Shown here: piece after piece, positions 19,387 through 30,439 of the stretch
Position numbering within the stretch: the stretch's first letter is position 1
Layout: each line of letters starts with the position of its first letter
Assembly: GCA_026214975.1 (NCBI GenBank)
Contig: CM047817.1
Coordinates: 54,742,246 to 54,806,245 of the forward strand
Length of the DNA stretch: 64,000 bases
Source of the DNA: Gentiana macrophylla
Lineage: Eukaryota > Streptophyta > Magnoliopsida > Gentianales > Gentianaceae
Direction of reading: 5' to 3'
Position numbers and translations under genes: made by a program
Notes under the pieces: model-generated
The model's input: the letters and a program-made list of their open reading frames with translations, nothing else
The model's database searches: none
What the model was told of the DNA's origin: nothing

Positions 19387-21571
19387 TGTAACAACCTGAT
19401 TTCCAATCCCGTCGGCCGCCGGTATTGGTCACTGTGGTGCCACCCTCACGACACACAGTCGTGGCAGTAATATCCAACATTCCACGACAGAGAAATAAAC
19501 ATCCACCATTCATTATATAAAAAACAAATGTTAAATTAAGTGCAATCTCCTGAAGAAAATGAAAATATGCGGAAACGTCGGTAAAATCTTAAAGTATCGA
19601 AAATCCAGTAAAGTGGAAATATAAGACTGCGACTATGTGGCTCTCGAAACCCCACGACGTCCCAGCAATAAGCAATCATCCAAAGAAAACACCTGCTAAG
19701 AATCTGCTCCCCATAAACGGATCATAGCAGGGTCAACCAAAAGTAAAAACATCAACTATAAAGTTGAGTAAGAATATATTTAGTATACATAAAATAGAAG
19801 ACTACTAAAAGTTGAGTAAAACTTTCCAACCATATGCCAAATCCAACCCATGAAAAAAATAAAAAAAAAATAACAAAACATCACAACTAACTATACCTAA
19901 AGGTCCCGAATGTGCACATCCCTCAAAAGGGTAAACCCCTAAAGAGGAGGATCCTAAAGGTCATCCAATGGTACCATTAACTAAATGGACCATCACATAC
20001 TGGGGTGCAAGGAAACCTTCCCGGGTTCCCGGCTTCGGGTGCTACCCTATCCGGCCTGACCATACCAATGTCTGCAACTCCCCAAATACGTTAAGGTCAT
20101 TGAAGTCGTAAGGAAACCTTCCCGGGTTCCCGGCTTTGCGTGCTACCCTATCCGGCCCAACCACTATGGGTCTACAAACTTCAATGCCTAAAATCCAAAT
20201 CCCACAGTGATGTCAATATCCCTGACTCATCAAACATGACTTCCAACACTTGTTCATAGGGTTGAACAACAACTATCAAGGAAAGGAAGACAAAACAAAC
20301 TGGACACCCGTTTGGAAGGCTGGACGTCCGTCCAAAAACTCTTCTGGACGCCCGTCCAAAAACTCAGACGCTCGTCCACCAAAAACTGTTGCATCCTGAA
20401 TCAAATTTAACAACTCGGATGCCCGTCCAGATAATCCAGACGCCCGTCCACCAAAAACTGTTACATCCTGAATCAGTTTTAACACCTCATATGCCCGTCC
20501 AGATGATCCAGACGCCCGTCTGAAATGTACCCAAGGGAGACGCCCGTCCACATGAATTAGACGGTCGTCCAGCCTGGGTTTCGACTAGAACCCTAGACCC
20601 TTCAATACGATTTTCACCTCGATTCACAACCAACCCCAGCAATAGACAACCGATGCAGCACAGAGAACTTCATGAAACAAAATACCATATCATCTATAGA
20701 CTTTAACCAAAGCGAAAACACACTACTATGGGTGCTTAACATCTCAAAACCCTTTTCCCAACATAACCACAATTACTTTATCATACAATGATACCATTAA
20801 CACAGATTTGCAGCTTTGTACATACATGTTTGGGATGTTTTTCCATGACCAAAACTATTATGAAAATCATAGTAACTTCTCACATATATCTGCCACTATG
20901 TATACTAACATAACCATAAACCAACGTTGCATTTTCAGCCCCAAAATGTTATTTAAAACTCATGACGAACAAGCGTAAACGCAGACCATGGAAATATTCT
21001 TACCGGTAAAGTTGCACTTCTTGAAAACTTTTTTGCTAACAAGCTAGAATCGATCCTCTACGAAGTGCGAATCTATAAAAAGAAGGAAGGACAGTAAACA
21101 CCACACAATTCTAGTGAATCACAAAGGTAGAACCCAAGATTCAAACCACCACCCTCCAAACGCATAAGTGGATCGGCCATGGCCTTTGGCCGGCCGATCA
21201 TCATGCTCGATTTTGTAGGAAAAAAAACGATTCTTACCGACGACGACGACGGCGAATTCCTCAACACCAAGGAGAAAATTTTTTTTCTCTCCTTCTTCCT
21301 CACAAGAAAGTCGGCTGCAAAGGGGAGGGTTTTGGGTTTCACGCTACTCTTTGGGAAAAAAGGAAGGAAAAGGATTAAAAATCCTTTTAATTGCCAAAAT
21401 AAGGGATTTGGAGAAATCTTTTCTTTTCTTTTAATTAAGGAGAATTAAAGAATTATAAAAATCCTTTATTTAATTATTAATTAACTCTTCCATTTAATTA
21501 ATAATCAAATAATCTCCCAAAATTGAATCCTTCACCGATTAGCTAGAAAGCCAAAATTTCGGGATGTTACA
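19387..21571 (-). repeat. Element A LTR 3 (sense 5' LTR)
   Basis: About 2185 bp, TGTAACAACCTG to GGGATGTTACA, followed by the target duplication ATGGC. It is nearly identical to LTR2. It contains the GC-rich direct repeat and a dyad array. Confidence 0.92.
20300..20571. repeat. GGACGCCCGTCC dyad array in LTR3
   Basis: About ten dyad copies in the same arrangement as LTR1, better preserved than in LTR2. Confidence 0.85.
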
Positions 21572-22001
21572 ATGGCTTTAGACCAACCTCTTATTATCAG
21601 AATCTTATACAGTCCTTCCAAAAGACCATAGGTTATCAATCACCTCTAGCAGACTGTAAAGTCTATATAATCACAGCGAGTCAATGGATAAAACCATACT
21701 CTCACTGCATTTGGGTGGTTTGATATTCTGATCTGGTTCAATAGTATTTATTAGTGTCATCCCCAACAACCAATGTTGGATGTGGTCTGATTAAATCAGA
21801 TAGTAACTCCTTGAGTAATTGTACTTCAAGTTCTAAGGTTGTTATCTAAACATTCTTTCAGAAAGGATGTAACAGTGTAACCGTCACTATCCAATCTTAA
21901 GAATATTATAACCAGCCTTTACTCATTGCAATAAGATATTTCACGAACAGTCACCATCTGAACGTGTACGCGAATCTCCAGTCCTACCTTCAAGCACATC
22001 A
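21572..22001 (-). mobile_element. Degenerate copia element F, pol region (right piece)
   Basis: Continues the alignment of 3593-5037 with element E. The minus strand here matches about 50705-51130 of E (for example AGACCACATCCAACATYGGTTG and the CTTGAAGGTAGG block). The alignment stops near 22001, where different sequence begins. It is non-coding. Confidence 0.75.
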
Positions 22002-22284
22002 ACCTACAGAAACTAGCAACTGAATCACACACTCACATTACTGAGTATCTAATACTTGGTATCATATATTAACAACAAGTAATAAGGCTTAATTTGAATA
22101 TATTCCGCTGCAACAAATTAAGTAAAATCAACAGTCAGCAGACTACTAAGTGGTTAGCAAACTCGAAATTTGTCGTGACTCATGAACTTCTTTGAGTTTG
22201 TTAACTCCAAAAGTTTTAAGTGTTAAGTTTATTCACCCCCTCCCCCCTCTAAATTTAACCAAAGCCTTTTCAAGTGACCAACAA
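22002..22284 (+). repeat. 3' portion of a SIRE-like copia 5' LTR (truncated)
   Basis: The stretch ends with a C-rich run (TTTATTCACCCCCTCCCCCC) and ...CCAACA directly before a primer-binding site, the usual 3' end of SIRE-type LTRs. No TG start was found before the F-related sequence, so the LTR is probably 5'-truncated. Confidence 0.55.
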
Positions 22285-22285
22285 T

Positions 22286-22296
22286 TGGTATCAGAG
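22286..22296 (+). promoter_or_regulatory. Primer-binding site of the SIRE-like element
   Basis: TGGTATCAGAG, complementary to initiator-methionine tRNA. The leader after it is interrupted at 22332 by element B and resumes at 54617. Confidence 0.75.
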
Positions 22297-22331
22297 GAGT
22301 GCTTCTGTTCTGAAGTAATCCTACTTGTTGT

Positions 22332-23545
22332 TGATTACGGTCAAATTATACCCATAAAAGTCATCAACATTATCCTTAACTCGAGCATAATAATATATAT
22401 TTTATATTAAATCACATGTTTATAATGATTATTTAATGTTATGTGATTTATCAAATATAATTTGGTATTTATCTATTTTTATTATTAAAATATGATTTAC
22501 TGTGCGATAATTATTGATTTTATAGATTACGGTGAATCGGAGGATATCTATCAACAAAGGAAGTAAATCTCAAGATAAATCGGAGCGGAATCGGATTGCA
22601 TTAAAGATAAATATCAAAGTAGCACGAAAAGTGGAGTGATGAGCAACAAAAGCCAGCGAGCCAATCAGAAGCTGATGGACTCGCTGGCAATGAAGTGGGA
22701 GCTCGCTAAGTGAAATCGAGCGGATCGGCTCAGAGTTATCCAGACGCGTTTTCTATCTCGTTAGGGTTTAGGGTTTACGAATTAGGTCGGATGACGGCCA
22801 TTCTAAGTCGGTTTTACAGCCTATTTAAACTCCCTTTTATTAGTCAATTTGTACACACAACTCATAGCACAAATTCTAAGTTTCTTCAAAGCAGTTTTTA
22901 TACAAATTTCCAGCAATAAGAATGTGAGTTATTTGTATTTATTTCTTCTTTGTTTGTTGTAATTAAATCCCCCAAATTATTGTTTATCGTTTGAGGTTGT
23001 TCGGTCTTCACCGAAAGATGTATATCTAAGGATACGATATGAGGCATTGGGGATTCCTTGTCTATAAGGATCCACACGCCCAGATCTGTTATCCGGTGAC
23101 CTATAGATGACTTTGGTATGATCGACAATCGTGTTTTTAGTAGATCTATATAATTGCTTTATGAATCTCTATTTTATCTGTTCGTATATATAAACGCTAA
23201 GATTTAGGTTTTCGCCGTGTCAATCTAGCCACGTCTTTATGGTGTGATTGTCCACCTAGAATTTCTTATCTTAGTAGGTATGGCTACGGCTACGTTGCTC
23301 GTCTGTTTTAATTAGTGTATTATTAGGAAATACCAATATAGGACTCCTAGGTCGTCTCATTAATTGATCTTCCGAGACTTTCAGCGAGATCTAGATCTGT
23401 GTTATATTTGGGAATTGCATGCACCTAATTATACGTACGTCGTAGATTAGCATGAGACCGTGCAAGTAATTGTTAATGGGACAGAGACTGATGTGATCAC
23501 TTAGAAAGTACGCCTAACCACAGGAATGTTGCCTAGGTGAGGAAT
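22332..23545 (+). repeat. Element B 5' LTR, first part
   Basis: Matches 43608-44828. It is interrupted by element C after GAGGAAT; the rest of the LTR is at 39396-39882. It contains the promoter-like region at 22652-22829. Confidence 0.9.
22652..22829 (+). promoter_or_regulatory. Promoter-like region of element B LTR
   Basis: A 9-bp stem, GCCAGCGAG (22652-22660) and CTCGCTGGC (22680-22688), encloses CCAAT (22661-22665). A TATA-like TATTTAAA follows at 22822-22829. The same layout is in the 3' LTR near 43930-44115, where the second half of the stem is altered. Confidence 0.5.
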
Positions 23546-25401
23546 TGATGTATGAAAAATATATGATCAAATTATAAGACTTTTTATTATTATATTTATG
23601 ATATTTTAGTATAATTTCATATAAATGCATTAAAAACTTATAAAAATCATAGTTAGTTATAATTAGATGCATAAGTTATAAAAACGATAAAACTGATGGT
23701 TTTTTGTCAGATTTACGTTTGGTGTTTCGTTGAGTTTGTTGCGAGAATCAAATGTGTACCGAGATTCCAAAATATGACATACTTTGAAGCATAAATCATG
23801 AGTTTTTGTGGGATAAAAGATTATGCCAAAATCTAACAACTTTGAGCAGATCAAGCGTCCTTAGTGTTTCTACCGTGATTCATCTTCAACGGACATTTGA
23901 TCTAACTTAGACGCATTTTCAGAGAAAAAGTCCTTGATGAAAGTTGTAGACCTTCAAAAGAGCTTTCCAACGAATATCAAATCATGTCAACTGAGGTCTA
24001 CTGACTCGAGATAGGTTTTACAAACATCGAGATATGTTGTATGTCCGCACGCGCGCCCGGAGAAGGCCGAATATTGCAGAAAAATCTCTGAAACTGGGCC
24101 CACAAATCTCTGACAAGGGAATATATACTGTGTAGCCGGCACGCGCCGGTGGTGGTCCGGCACGCGCCGGCCTTGTGATATGGCCTATAAATAGACCTCA
24201 AGTGCAACCATTTTGAAGTGTACCAATGCATATATCTCTCTTCTATATATCTCTATAGTTTCGTTTTGTTGTTTTTAGTTAAATAAAAGCTGTAAACGGC
24301 ACTCTGCCGGAATAATGTTGTAGTATAAAGTCTCGTTATAATGCTTAGAGGATGTATCAAGGCTCATTGATGTCAAGGAGTTGCTATTTCCGGATGATAC
24401 AACTCTGAATGCTTCAATTGTAACCTGGTAACTTTTCTAATGTATTTATGTTTATGTATTAATTATAGTATCTATATTTTAGTTATTATGTTGTTAGGCT
24501 AAACTTAGTATCTAGCCAAGATATGAAATTGGATTAGTATTATCTTTTTAGGGAAATGGATGATGACTATACTAAAATTGGATAAAAATCGGTTATAATG
24601 AATCTCTTTCTATATTTGTATTGAATTAGCTACTTGATATGAAAGAATTCATAATCTAATTATGAATTGACGCCTCGTAGTTAGGTTATGAACTCGTTAA
24701 TAGAAAGACCGGAGGGTAAAATTGGTCGAGTGAAAGCGTGACAACGGAATCCGATTTCTAAACCGGGGTAGATTTGTTTCGGGAGAAACAAACTCTTATT
24801 GAAATATGTACTCGAGAGATTATTACGTTTAATTCGTTTGTTTAATTGACATACCTTAAAATTGGCCGAATGACAAAACGGGAGTGACCCATGCTTGAGG
24901 ATGACCTTGGACAAATGATTGGACATATGACAATTTCAGATGCTCGTGTGAGAATGAATTGTTTAGTTTAGAGTGCACCGCCAGTATAATTGATTTAACT
25001 TAAAATAAAGATCGAGCACATCCAATTTCACTAAAAAGATATAATGATTTAATAACATATTCTTGGCTAGTCTATAATTATAATATCTATCTCCCTCCCT
25101 TAGATATTGTTTTGGTACCTATATATACTTATATCTATATATATATATGATTATATATATATTTTTATACTTATATATATCTGTTTTAGTTTTATGCTTT
25201 TATTTATTGTTTGTTAGTTTAGAGTTTGGTTGGATGATAAAATTGCGACTTAGATTGAGATAATAACAGTTTCTTGGTGTTTAATCACACGGTGAATTAC
25301 CAAGTTTTCCCTGAGGATCGACACCTGACTCATCACTCTATCACTACAATTTGACCCGGTACACTGCCGGTAAGGATTGATAGCATAGAAAAGGTCCGTC
25401 A
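23546..25401 (+). repeat. Element C 5' LTR
   Basis: 1856 bp, TGATGTATGAAA to GGTCCGTCA. It holds a compact promoter (24136-24194) and an AT-dinucleotide-rich tract at about 25120-25190. Its partner is 37542-39390. Confidence 0.93.
24136..24194 (+). promoter_or_regulatory. Core promoter of element C LTR: paired GC-rich 14-mers and TATA box
   Basis: CCGGCACGCGCCGG occurs at 24136-24149 and 24157-24170, and TATAAATAG follows at 24186-24194, 15 bp after the second copy. A related CCGCACGCGCGC lies at 24044. The arrangement is kept in the 3' LTR, and the same 14-mer recurs before both late ORFs. Confidence 0.75.
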
Positions 25402-25407
25402 GCTTTT

Positions 25408-25425
25408 TGGCGCCGTTGCCGGGGA
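25408..25425 (+). promoter_or_regulatory. Primer-binding site of element C (Asp-tRNA type)
   Basis: TGGCGCCGTTGCCGGGGA, complementary to the plant tRNA-Asp 3' end, the primer typical of Athila elements. It lies six bases after the 5' LTR. Confidence 0.9.
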
Positions 25426-25603
25426 ACGACGCTAATTCATTGTGTTCGAATGATTTCTACTTATATTAACTCAAAAGTCTCGAGGATAAGTCAACACTCT
25501 TCTTACCCCATTTCTATTTTTCTTTTCGTTGGTACTTACCTAATAAGTAAGTTACCAATCTTTACTTTTATCGATTTCAACTATTTTCGGCTTTCGTTAG
25601 TTG

Positions 25604-26660
25604 ATGACCGTAAAGAGTAAGGCCCCACTTACTCCTTATAAGCCTGACATAGATACTTACTTAAAGGCGGTTAAGAGCGAAAGAAAACAAGGTCATACTA
25701 GTCGTGGAAATCGACGGAGAATCATCATCAAATCAAAATACGAAAATGGTCAAAACAGTTGATGAAACACGAACAAGGGCTAGATCATGCTCGAGGGCAT
25801 GGCCAAAATCTTAATCGGGATCTACCAATACCAAATAACGAATAGAAATAATCAAAATCGGAACCGAGAACAATCGTAATAATAACCCACCAAATCCGAG
25901 ACCTATTTGTGATCGGACCTTAAGAATAAACCGGACTAATAATCCAATTCGTTTACCCAATGAAGGAGCAAATAATTTTGAAATAAAATCTCATCTTTTT
26001 GGTCTAATTGACGAAGAGCCCAATTTCTAGGAGAGGATGATGAGGATCCACATCACCATCTCTATCTTTTCAAGAATTGTGCAATCTGACCAAAAGTCAA
26101 GGTGCTCATCGTGAATTAACAAGGATGTCTATGTTTCCTTTTTCTTTAAAAGGAAGAGCACGGTATTGGTTTATGTCACTCCCACATCATTCATTGACTA
26201 GTTGGGAGGAAATTCAAACCGAGTTTTTAAAGCGAGATTTTACTCCGGGTAGAAATTTGGAATTAAAGGTCGAAATTGCCAACTTTAGACAAGGATCAAG
26301 AAACGCTTGGGAATGCGTGGGAGAGATTTAAAAGTTGCTAAGATCTTGTCCCGATCATGGTTATTCCTTAGATATGCAAATCCAACTTTTCTCGTCGTAA
26401 ATTAAGGAAAGATTCACGTGCGAGATGTAGATCATGCATGTGGTGGTTCATTAATGATGAGTGAAGCCCAAATAGTTTACGATGCTATAGAAAAGATTTC
26501 CAAAAATAACAGAATGTGGGAAACCGGTTCTAGCACTGTGAAAGTAGCATTTGCAGGAGAATGCACATCGAATATGGAAGTTCTAGCACACTTGGAGAAT
26601 TTGAGTAGGAAATTTGACAACCCTACAGGCTAGTAGGATCAGAAACCGAAACTATCATAT
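25604..26660 (+). pseudogene. Gag of element C (broken)
   Basis: The likely start is the ATG at 25604 (MTVKSKAPLTPYKPD), open for 52 codons, then frameshifted. Recognisable capsid blocks follow: ANNFEIKSHLFGLIDEEPNF near 25970-26030, PHHHLYLFKNCAI, then MFPFSLKGRARYWFMSLPHH, SWEEIQTEFLKRDFTP and KVEIANFRQGSRNAWE (26077-26331). The terminal block (26418-26633) has GGSLMMSEAQIVYDAIEKIS. This is the Athila Gag pattern (FPFSL..A..W..SLP..SI..W..L...FL..FFP). Gag packages element RNA into particles. At least three frameshifts and a stop near 26330 make it non-functional. Confidence 0.85.
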
Positions 26661-27445
26661 CAAATGACTACTCAAGTCATGATAATGTGTCATTAGGGAT
26701 AGAAGAACCAGGAAGGATACTCAAGGGAAGAGGTGAGTTTTTACAACAAAGATAGGAATTTGAACAACGCGTATTCAAACTCCTTTAATGCTATTAGAAG
26801 AGAGCACCCAACTTTTAGATGGTCGAAAACCCTAATAAGCCAGGACAACCGCCATATCCGATTCGAGTATAAGAATCCATATAGTAATCAAGTTCATCAA
26901 GGAAATACATCAAATCGTAACCTACAATCGTTACCTCAAATCTTATCCACAACATACTACTCAAACTATACCAGTCACCCAAAGTTCAACCCAACCTGAA
27001 GGAGTTGATAAATGGGATAAATTAATGGAAAATATGATGGGTGTAGTATCTACTCAAGCTCGAGAATATAGAAACTATGATAACTTCTATAGGTTCGGGT
27101 CTACAGGATATGACTATGTTGAAAACGTCTATGGGTGGACATGATATGAGAATGAGAACTATAGAAGCATCGTTAAGGAATATGGAAGATCATTTGAGTA
27201 GAGAAGGAGAACGTAATAACAAGAGACCTCCGGAGGATTACCAAGTAATCTTGAAAGAAACCCGAGAGAGGTAAATGTTGTGATTACGAGAAGTAGGAAA
27301 TATTGTGAAGATACTAGAAGCGTAAAACGCAGGAAACAATGAGGTAGAAAATGATTTAAATGGTAATATCATAAAGGAAAAGGGACGAACTTGAATTTCT
27401 TGATGAAGAGGAAGAAATTATCGAAGAATTCTTAAAAGCAGAATA
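26661..27445 (+). pseudogene. Gag-protease linker of element C (decayed)
   Basis: Colinear with the variable linker between Gag and protease in Athila elements. Fragments are open only in pieces, for example 27077-27274 with a Met/Arg/Glu-rich, coiled-coil-like composition. No catalytic motif is present. Coding origin is inferred from position and codon-like composition only. Confidence 0.5.
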
Positions 27446-27988
27446 ATGTTGAACACTGGCGAAGGTGAAAAATGGGTAAAAGTCCCTAGAATTCTGAAAG
27501 ATCCTATGGATAAGGACCTGAGAACCCTATTTAAGGAACATGTCAGAGAAAATCAGGGAGAAAAACAGGAAGATTTAAAAGTAACTGAGAAGGATAAAGT
27601 TGATACATGGGATGTTTTAAAGGAAAAATCTCAAGATAATGAAACTTGGCGATCAAGTAATGCTCAAAGATTCAAGGAGAAAGGAAAAGAGAAAATGACT
27701 TCAGAACCAAAGGCTATAAATCTAGAATCTTTGCCTTATCCACCGAAAGATCAAATTAAAAAGATAAAAACTAATAAGAAATATGCTCGTTTCCTTGACA
27801 CTTTTCGTCATATTCATGTCAATATCCCTGTTATAGAAGCTTTAGTCAACATGCACGCCTATGGAAAGTTTCTTAAAGATATCCTATCTAATAAAAAGCG
27901 ATTAGAAGAATATGAGAATATATGCCTTAATGAAGAATGTTCGCAATACTTGAAGATCGACTACCTCCTAAACTTAAAGATCTGGTAG
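27446..27988 (+). CDS. Gag-Pol linker block before protease, element C (open fragment)
   Basis: An open block of 180 codons, Lys/Glu-rich at first, then KKYARFLDTFRHIHVNIPVI, EALVNMHAYGKFLKDILSNK and RLEEYENICLNEECSQYLK. This is the conserved segment just upstream of the protease in Athila polyproteins (FLEVFKKLHINIP..EAL..MP.YAKFMKDIL). Its role is not established; it is part of the Gag-Pol precursor. The frame is lost at 27988, and the next conserved words (FTIPC) continue in another frame at about 27993. The Met at 27446 is not a natural start. Confidence 0.8.
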   Translation: MLNTGEGEKWVKVPRILKDPMDKDLRTLFKEHVRENQGEKQEDLKVTEKDKVDTWDVLKEKSQDNETWRSSNAQRFKEKGKEKMTSEPKAINLESLPYPPKDQIKKIKTNKKYARFLDTFRHIHVNIPVIEALVNMHAYGKFLKDILSNKKRLEEYENICLNEECSQYLKIDYLLNLKIW

Positions 27989-27989
27989 T

Positions 27990-28513
27990 TTCACTATCCC
28001 ATGTGAAATTGGAGGATTTATGTTTAAGAAAGTATTGTGTGATCTAGAGCAAGTATCAATCTCATGTCTTATGAGGATTATAAGAAACTAGGAATAGGAG
28101 AGTTTACGAATACTGAAATGACCCTTCAGATGGCAGATAGATCAATTAAACATCCTAAGGGAATAATCGAGGACGTGTTGGTTAAAATTGATAAATTTTA
28201 CTTCCCAAGTAGACTTTGTAATAATGGAAATGGAAGAAGGATATTCAGCGCCAATTATTCTAGGTCGACCATTTCTAGCTACAGGAAGGACTTTGATAGA
28301 TGTTCAAAAGGTGAACTAATACTGAGAGTTAATGAGGATAAAGTTTCGTTCAATATCTTCAAAGCTATAAACCATCCATACAAAGAACCTGAATCATGTT
28401 CTTTTATAGATGAATATTCTACTATCTGGGATGCCAAATCTAAAGGTTATGAAAATACATTAGAAGAATGTTTGGCATTTTCTATCTATAAAGAAGATGA
28501 AGATGATAATTGA
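27990..28513 (+). pseudogene. Aspartic protease of element C (frameshifted in the catalytic motif)
   Basis: Across the break the peptide runs FTIPC, then CDL at the catalytic aspartate. A base is missing inside the Asp-Leu-Gly-Ala-Ser motif near 28041-28048, so the frame changes there. It continues (28064-28513) with YKKLGIGEFTNTEMTLQMAD, PKGIIEDVLVKIDKFYFP, then, after another slip, ILGRPFLATGRTLIDVQKG-type residues in a neighbouring frame. It ends FNIFKAINHPYKEPE. Order and motifs match the Athila retropepsin. No activity is expected because the active site is disrupted. Confidence 0.82.
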
Positions 28514-28634
28514 AATGAAAGAAGTAATCCTTTATTTAGATAAAGGAGGGTTTGTTAAACATCCATGGCATCAAAATTTGAAATTTGAAATGGAAGGACC
28601 AGTTTTAAAACCATCGTAGAAGATCCACCAAGGA

Positions 28635-29420
28635 ATGGAGTTGAAACCACTTCCTTCGAATTTGAAATATGCTTTTCTTGAAAATGATAAACATTTACCT
28701 ATTATCATTTCATCAAACTTAACAAAAGAACAAGAGGATCAATTACTAAGAATGTTAAGAGAACATAAGAAAGCTTTTGGATGGACAGTGGCAGATATCA
28801 AAGGAATTAGCCCTGAGATTTGTGTTCACAAGATTATTTTGAATGAAGAAGCTAAACCTTGTATTCAGCCACAACGCCGCCTCAACCCAAATTTGCAAAC
28901 AATCGTTAAGAAAGAGGTCATTAAGCTATTAGAAATGGGAATAATCTTTCCCATATCAGATAGTGAATGGGTAAGTCCGACTCAAGTAGTTCCAAAGAAA
29001 GGAGGTTTCACAATAAAAGAAAATGATAAAAATGAATGGATTCCGACAAGGGAAATTACAGGATATCGAATGTGTATTGACTTTCCGAAACTGAATGATC
29101 ATACTAAAAAGGATCATCATCCACTTCCATTCATCGTGCGGATGTTGGAAAGATTGAGTGGACATAAGTATTCTTCGCTTTTTAGATGGTTATTCGGAGT
29201 TATTTACTGATATTCATTGCCGCAGGAGATAGAGAAAAAACTACTTTCACTTGTCCTTATGGAACTTTTGCTTATAAAAGAATGCCGTTTGGATTATGTA
29301 ATGCACTGCTACATTTCGGCGATGTATGATGGCAATATTTTTACGATATGGTCGAGAAATTCTTAGAAATTTTATGGACGACTTTAGTGTTTATGGAGAT
29401 TCTTTTGATAAATGCTTATC
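28635..29420 (+). pseudogene. Reverse transcriptase of element C (frameshifted)
   Basis: The first 191 codons are open (28635-29210): MELKPLPSNLKYAFLENDKH, LREHKKAFGWTVADIKGISP, KKEVIKLLEMGIIFPISDSE, WVSPTQVVPKKGG, TGYRMCIDFPKLNDHTKKDH and PLPFIVRMLERLSGHKY. The long insert between KKGG and the GYRMCID motif is characteristic of Athila/Tat. After a frameshift near 29180-29210 the enzyme continues with TFTCPYGTFAYKRMPFGLCN, then the catalytic FMDDFSVYGDSFD near 29370-29410. The start is internal to Gag-Pol. Confidence 0.9.
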
Positions 29421-30200
29421 ACACTTAGAACGCGTTTTACAATTTGTGAAGATACCAACTTGGTTCTAAATCGGGAAAAATGTCATTTGATGGTATCTCG
29501 AAGGAATTGTACTAGGTCATAAAATCTACAAGTAGGAATTGAAGTTGATAAAGCTAAAGTCGAAGTAATTGAAAAATTACCTCCACCAATTAATTTGAAA
29601 AGCGTTAAGAGGATTTCTTGGACATGCAGAATTTTATAGAAGGTTTATTGCAGATTTCTCAAAAATAGCAAAGCCCCCGAGTCATTTGCTAGAAAAGAAG
29701 TACCTTTTAACTTTGATGATAAATGTATGGAAGCCTTTAAGACCCTAAAAGCGAAATTAACTCATCGCACGCAAGACTAGTAGCAATTGCATTGGGATTT
29801 GCCGTTTGAAATTATGTGTGATGCAAGTGATTTAGTTGTAGAGCTGTTTTAGGTCAACGGTATAACAAAATTCTCAAAGCTATCTACTATGCTTCTCACA
29901 CATTAAACGCAGACTCGACTTAATTATGCAACTATCGAAAAAGAAGCTGTTGGTGTAATATTTGCCTTAGATAAGTTTCGATCATATATTGTTGGTTCTA
30001 AGGTAATAGTCTACACAGGCCATTCAACTCAAGTATCTTTTAAGTAAGAAAGATGCCAAACCGCGCCTTCTTAGGTGGATTCTGTTACTTGAGAATTGAT
30101 ATTGAAATTAAGGATAAAAAGGAAGTGAAAATGTAGTAGCGAGATCATCTAAGCGGGATGGATAATGATGAAGGAAAAGGAAAAGAAATTCGAGATTCGT
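29421..30200 (+). pseudogene. RT thumb and RNase H of element C (decayed)
   Basis: Scattered frames keep the order of the family: GFLGHAEFYRRFIADFSKIA near 29608, CDASD near 29818, a block on IYYASHTLN, EKEAVGVIFALDKFRSYIVG near 29940-29998, KYLLSKKDAKPRLLRWILLL near 30025-30085, and ENVVARSS near 30125. RNase H would remove the RNA template. Numerous frameshifts and stops make this the most damaged part of the pol gene. Confidence 0.8.
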
Positions 30201-30439
30201 TTCGGATGAGAAACCATTTAAGATAGATACTCCTTCAACCATGCGATTATTAAAAACTAGAATACCATCAAAGGAAGATTCGCCATGGTTTGGGGATATT
30301 GTTAACTACATTACTGTAAGTACATCCCACCTCATTGGACTTGGCAAATGTAAAAGAAGTTCTTTTTTACGACTTAAAGTTTTATTATTGGGATAAACCG
30401 GATCTTTTCCGAAGATGCTCGAGATGGAATAATTAGGAA

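Larger units (their letters stand above)
5038..21571 (-). mobile_element. Element A: Ty3/gypsy chromovirus (Tekay/Del-like), three LTRs and two internal regions
   Basis: Three LTRs of about 2.19 kb (5038-7226, 12210-14393, 19387-21571) alternate with two internal regions, all minus-strand. The ends TGTAACA...TGTTACA are flanked by ATGGC on both outer sides (5033-5037 and 21572-21576). No such duplication surrounds the middle LTR. Element E keeps the empty target at 51126-51130 (GCCAT, the complement). Each internal region carries gag, protease, RT, RNase H and integrase with a C-terminal chromodomain, all broken. This is one insertion enlarged by unequal LTR recombination rather than two independent insertions. 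Confidence 0.9.

Noticed and set aside
25120..25190. TA-rich tract, considered as a microsatellite locus or origin-like element
   Set aside because: Imperfect TA dinucleotides within an AT-rich LTR. The same tract is in the partner LTR near 39110-39170, so it is just LTR sequence.
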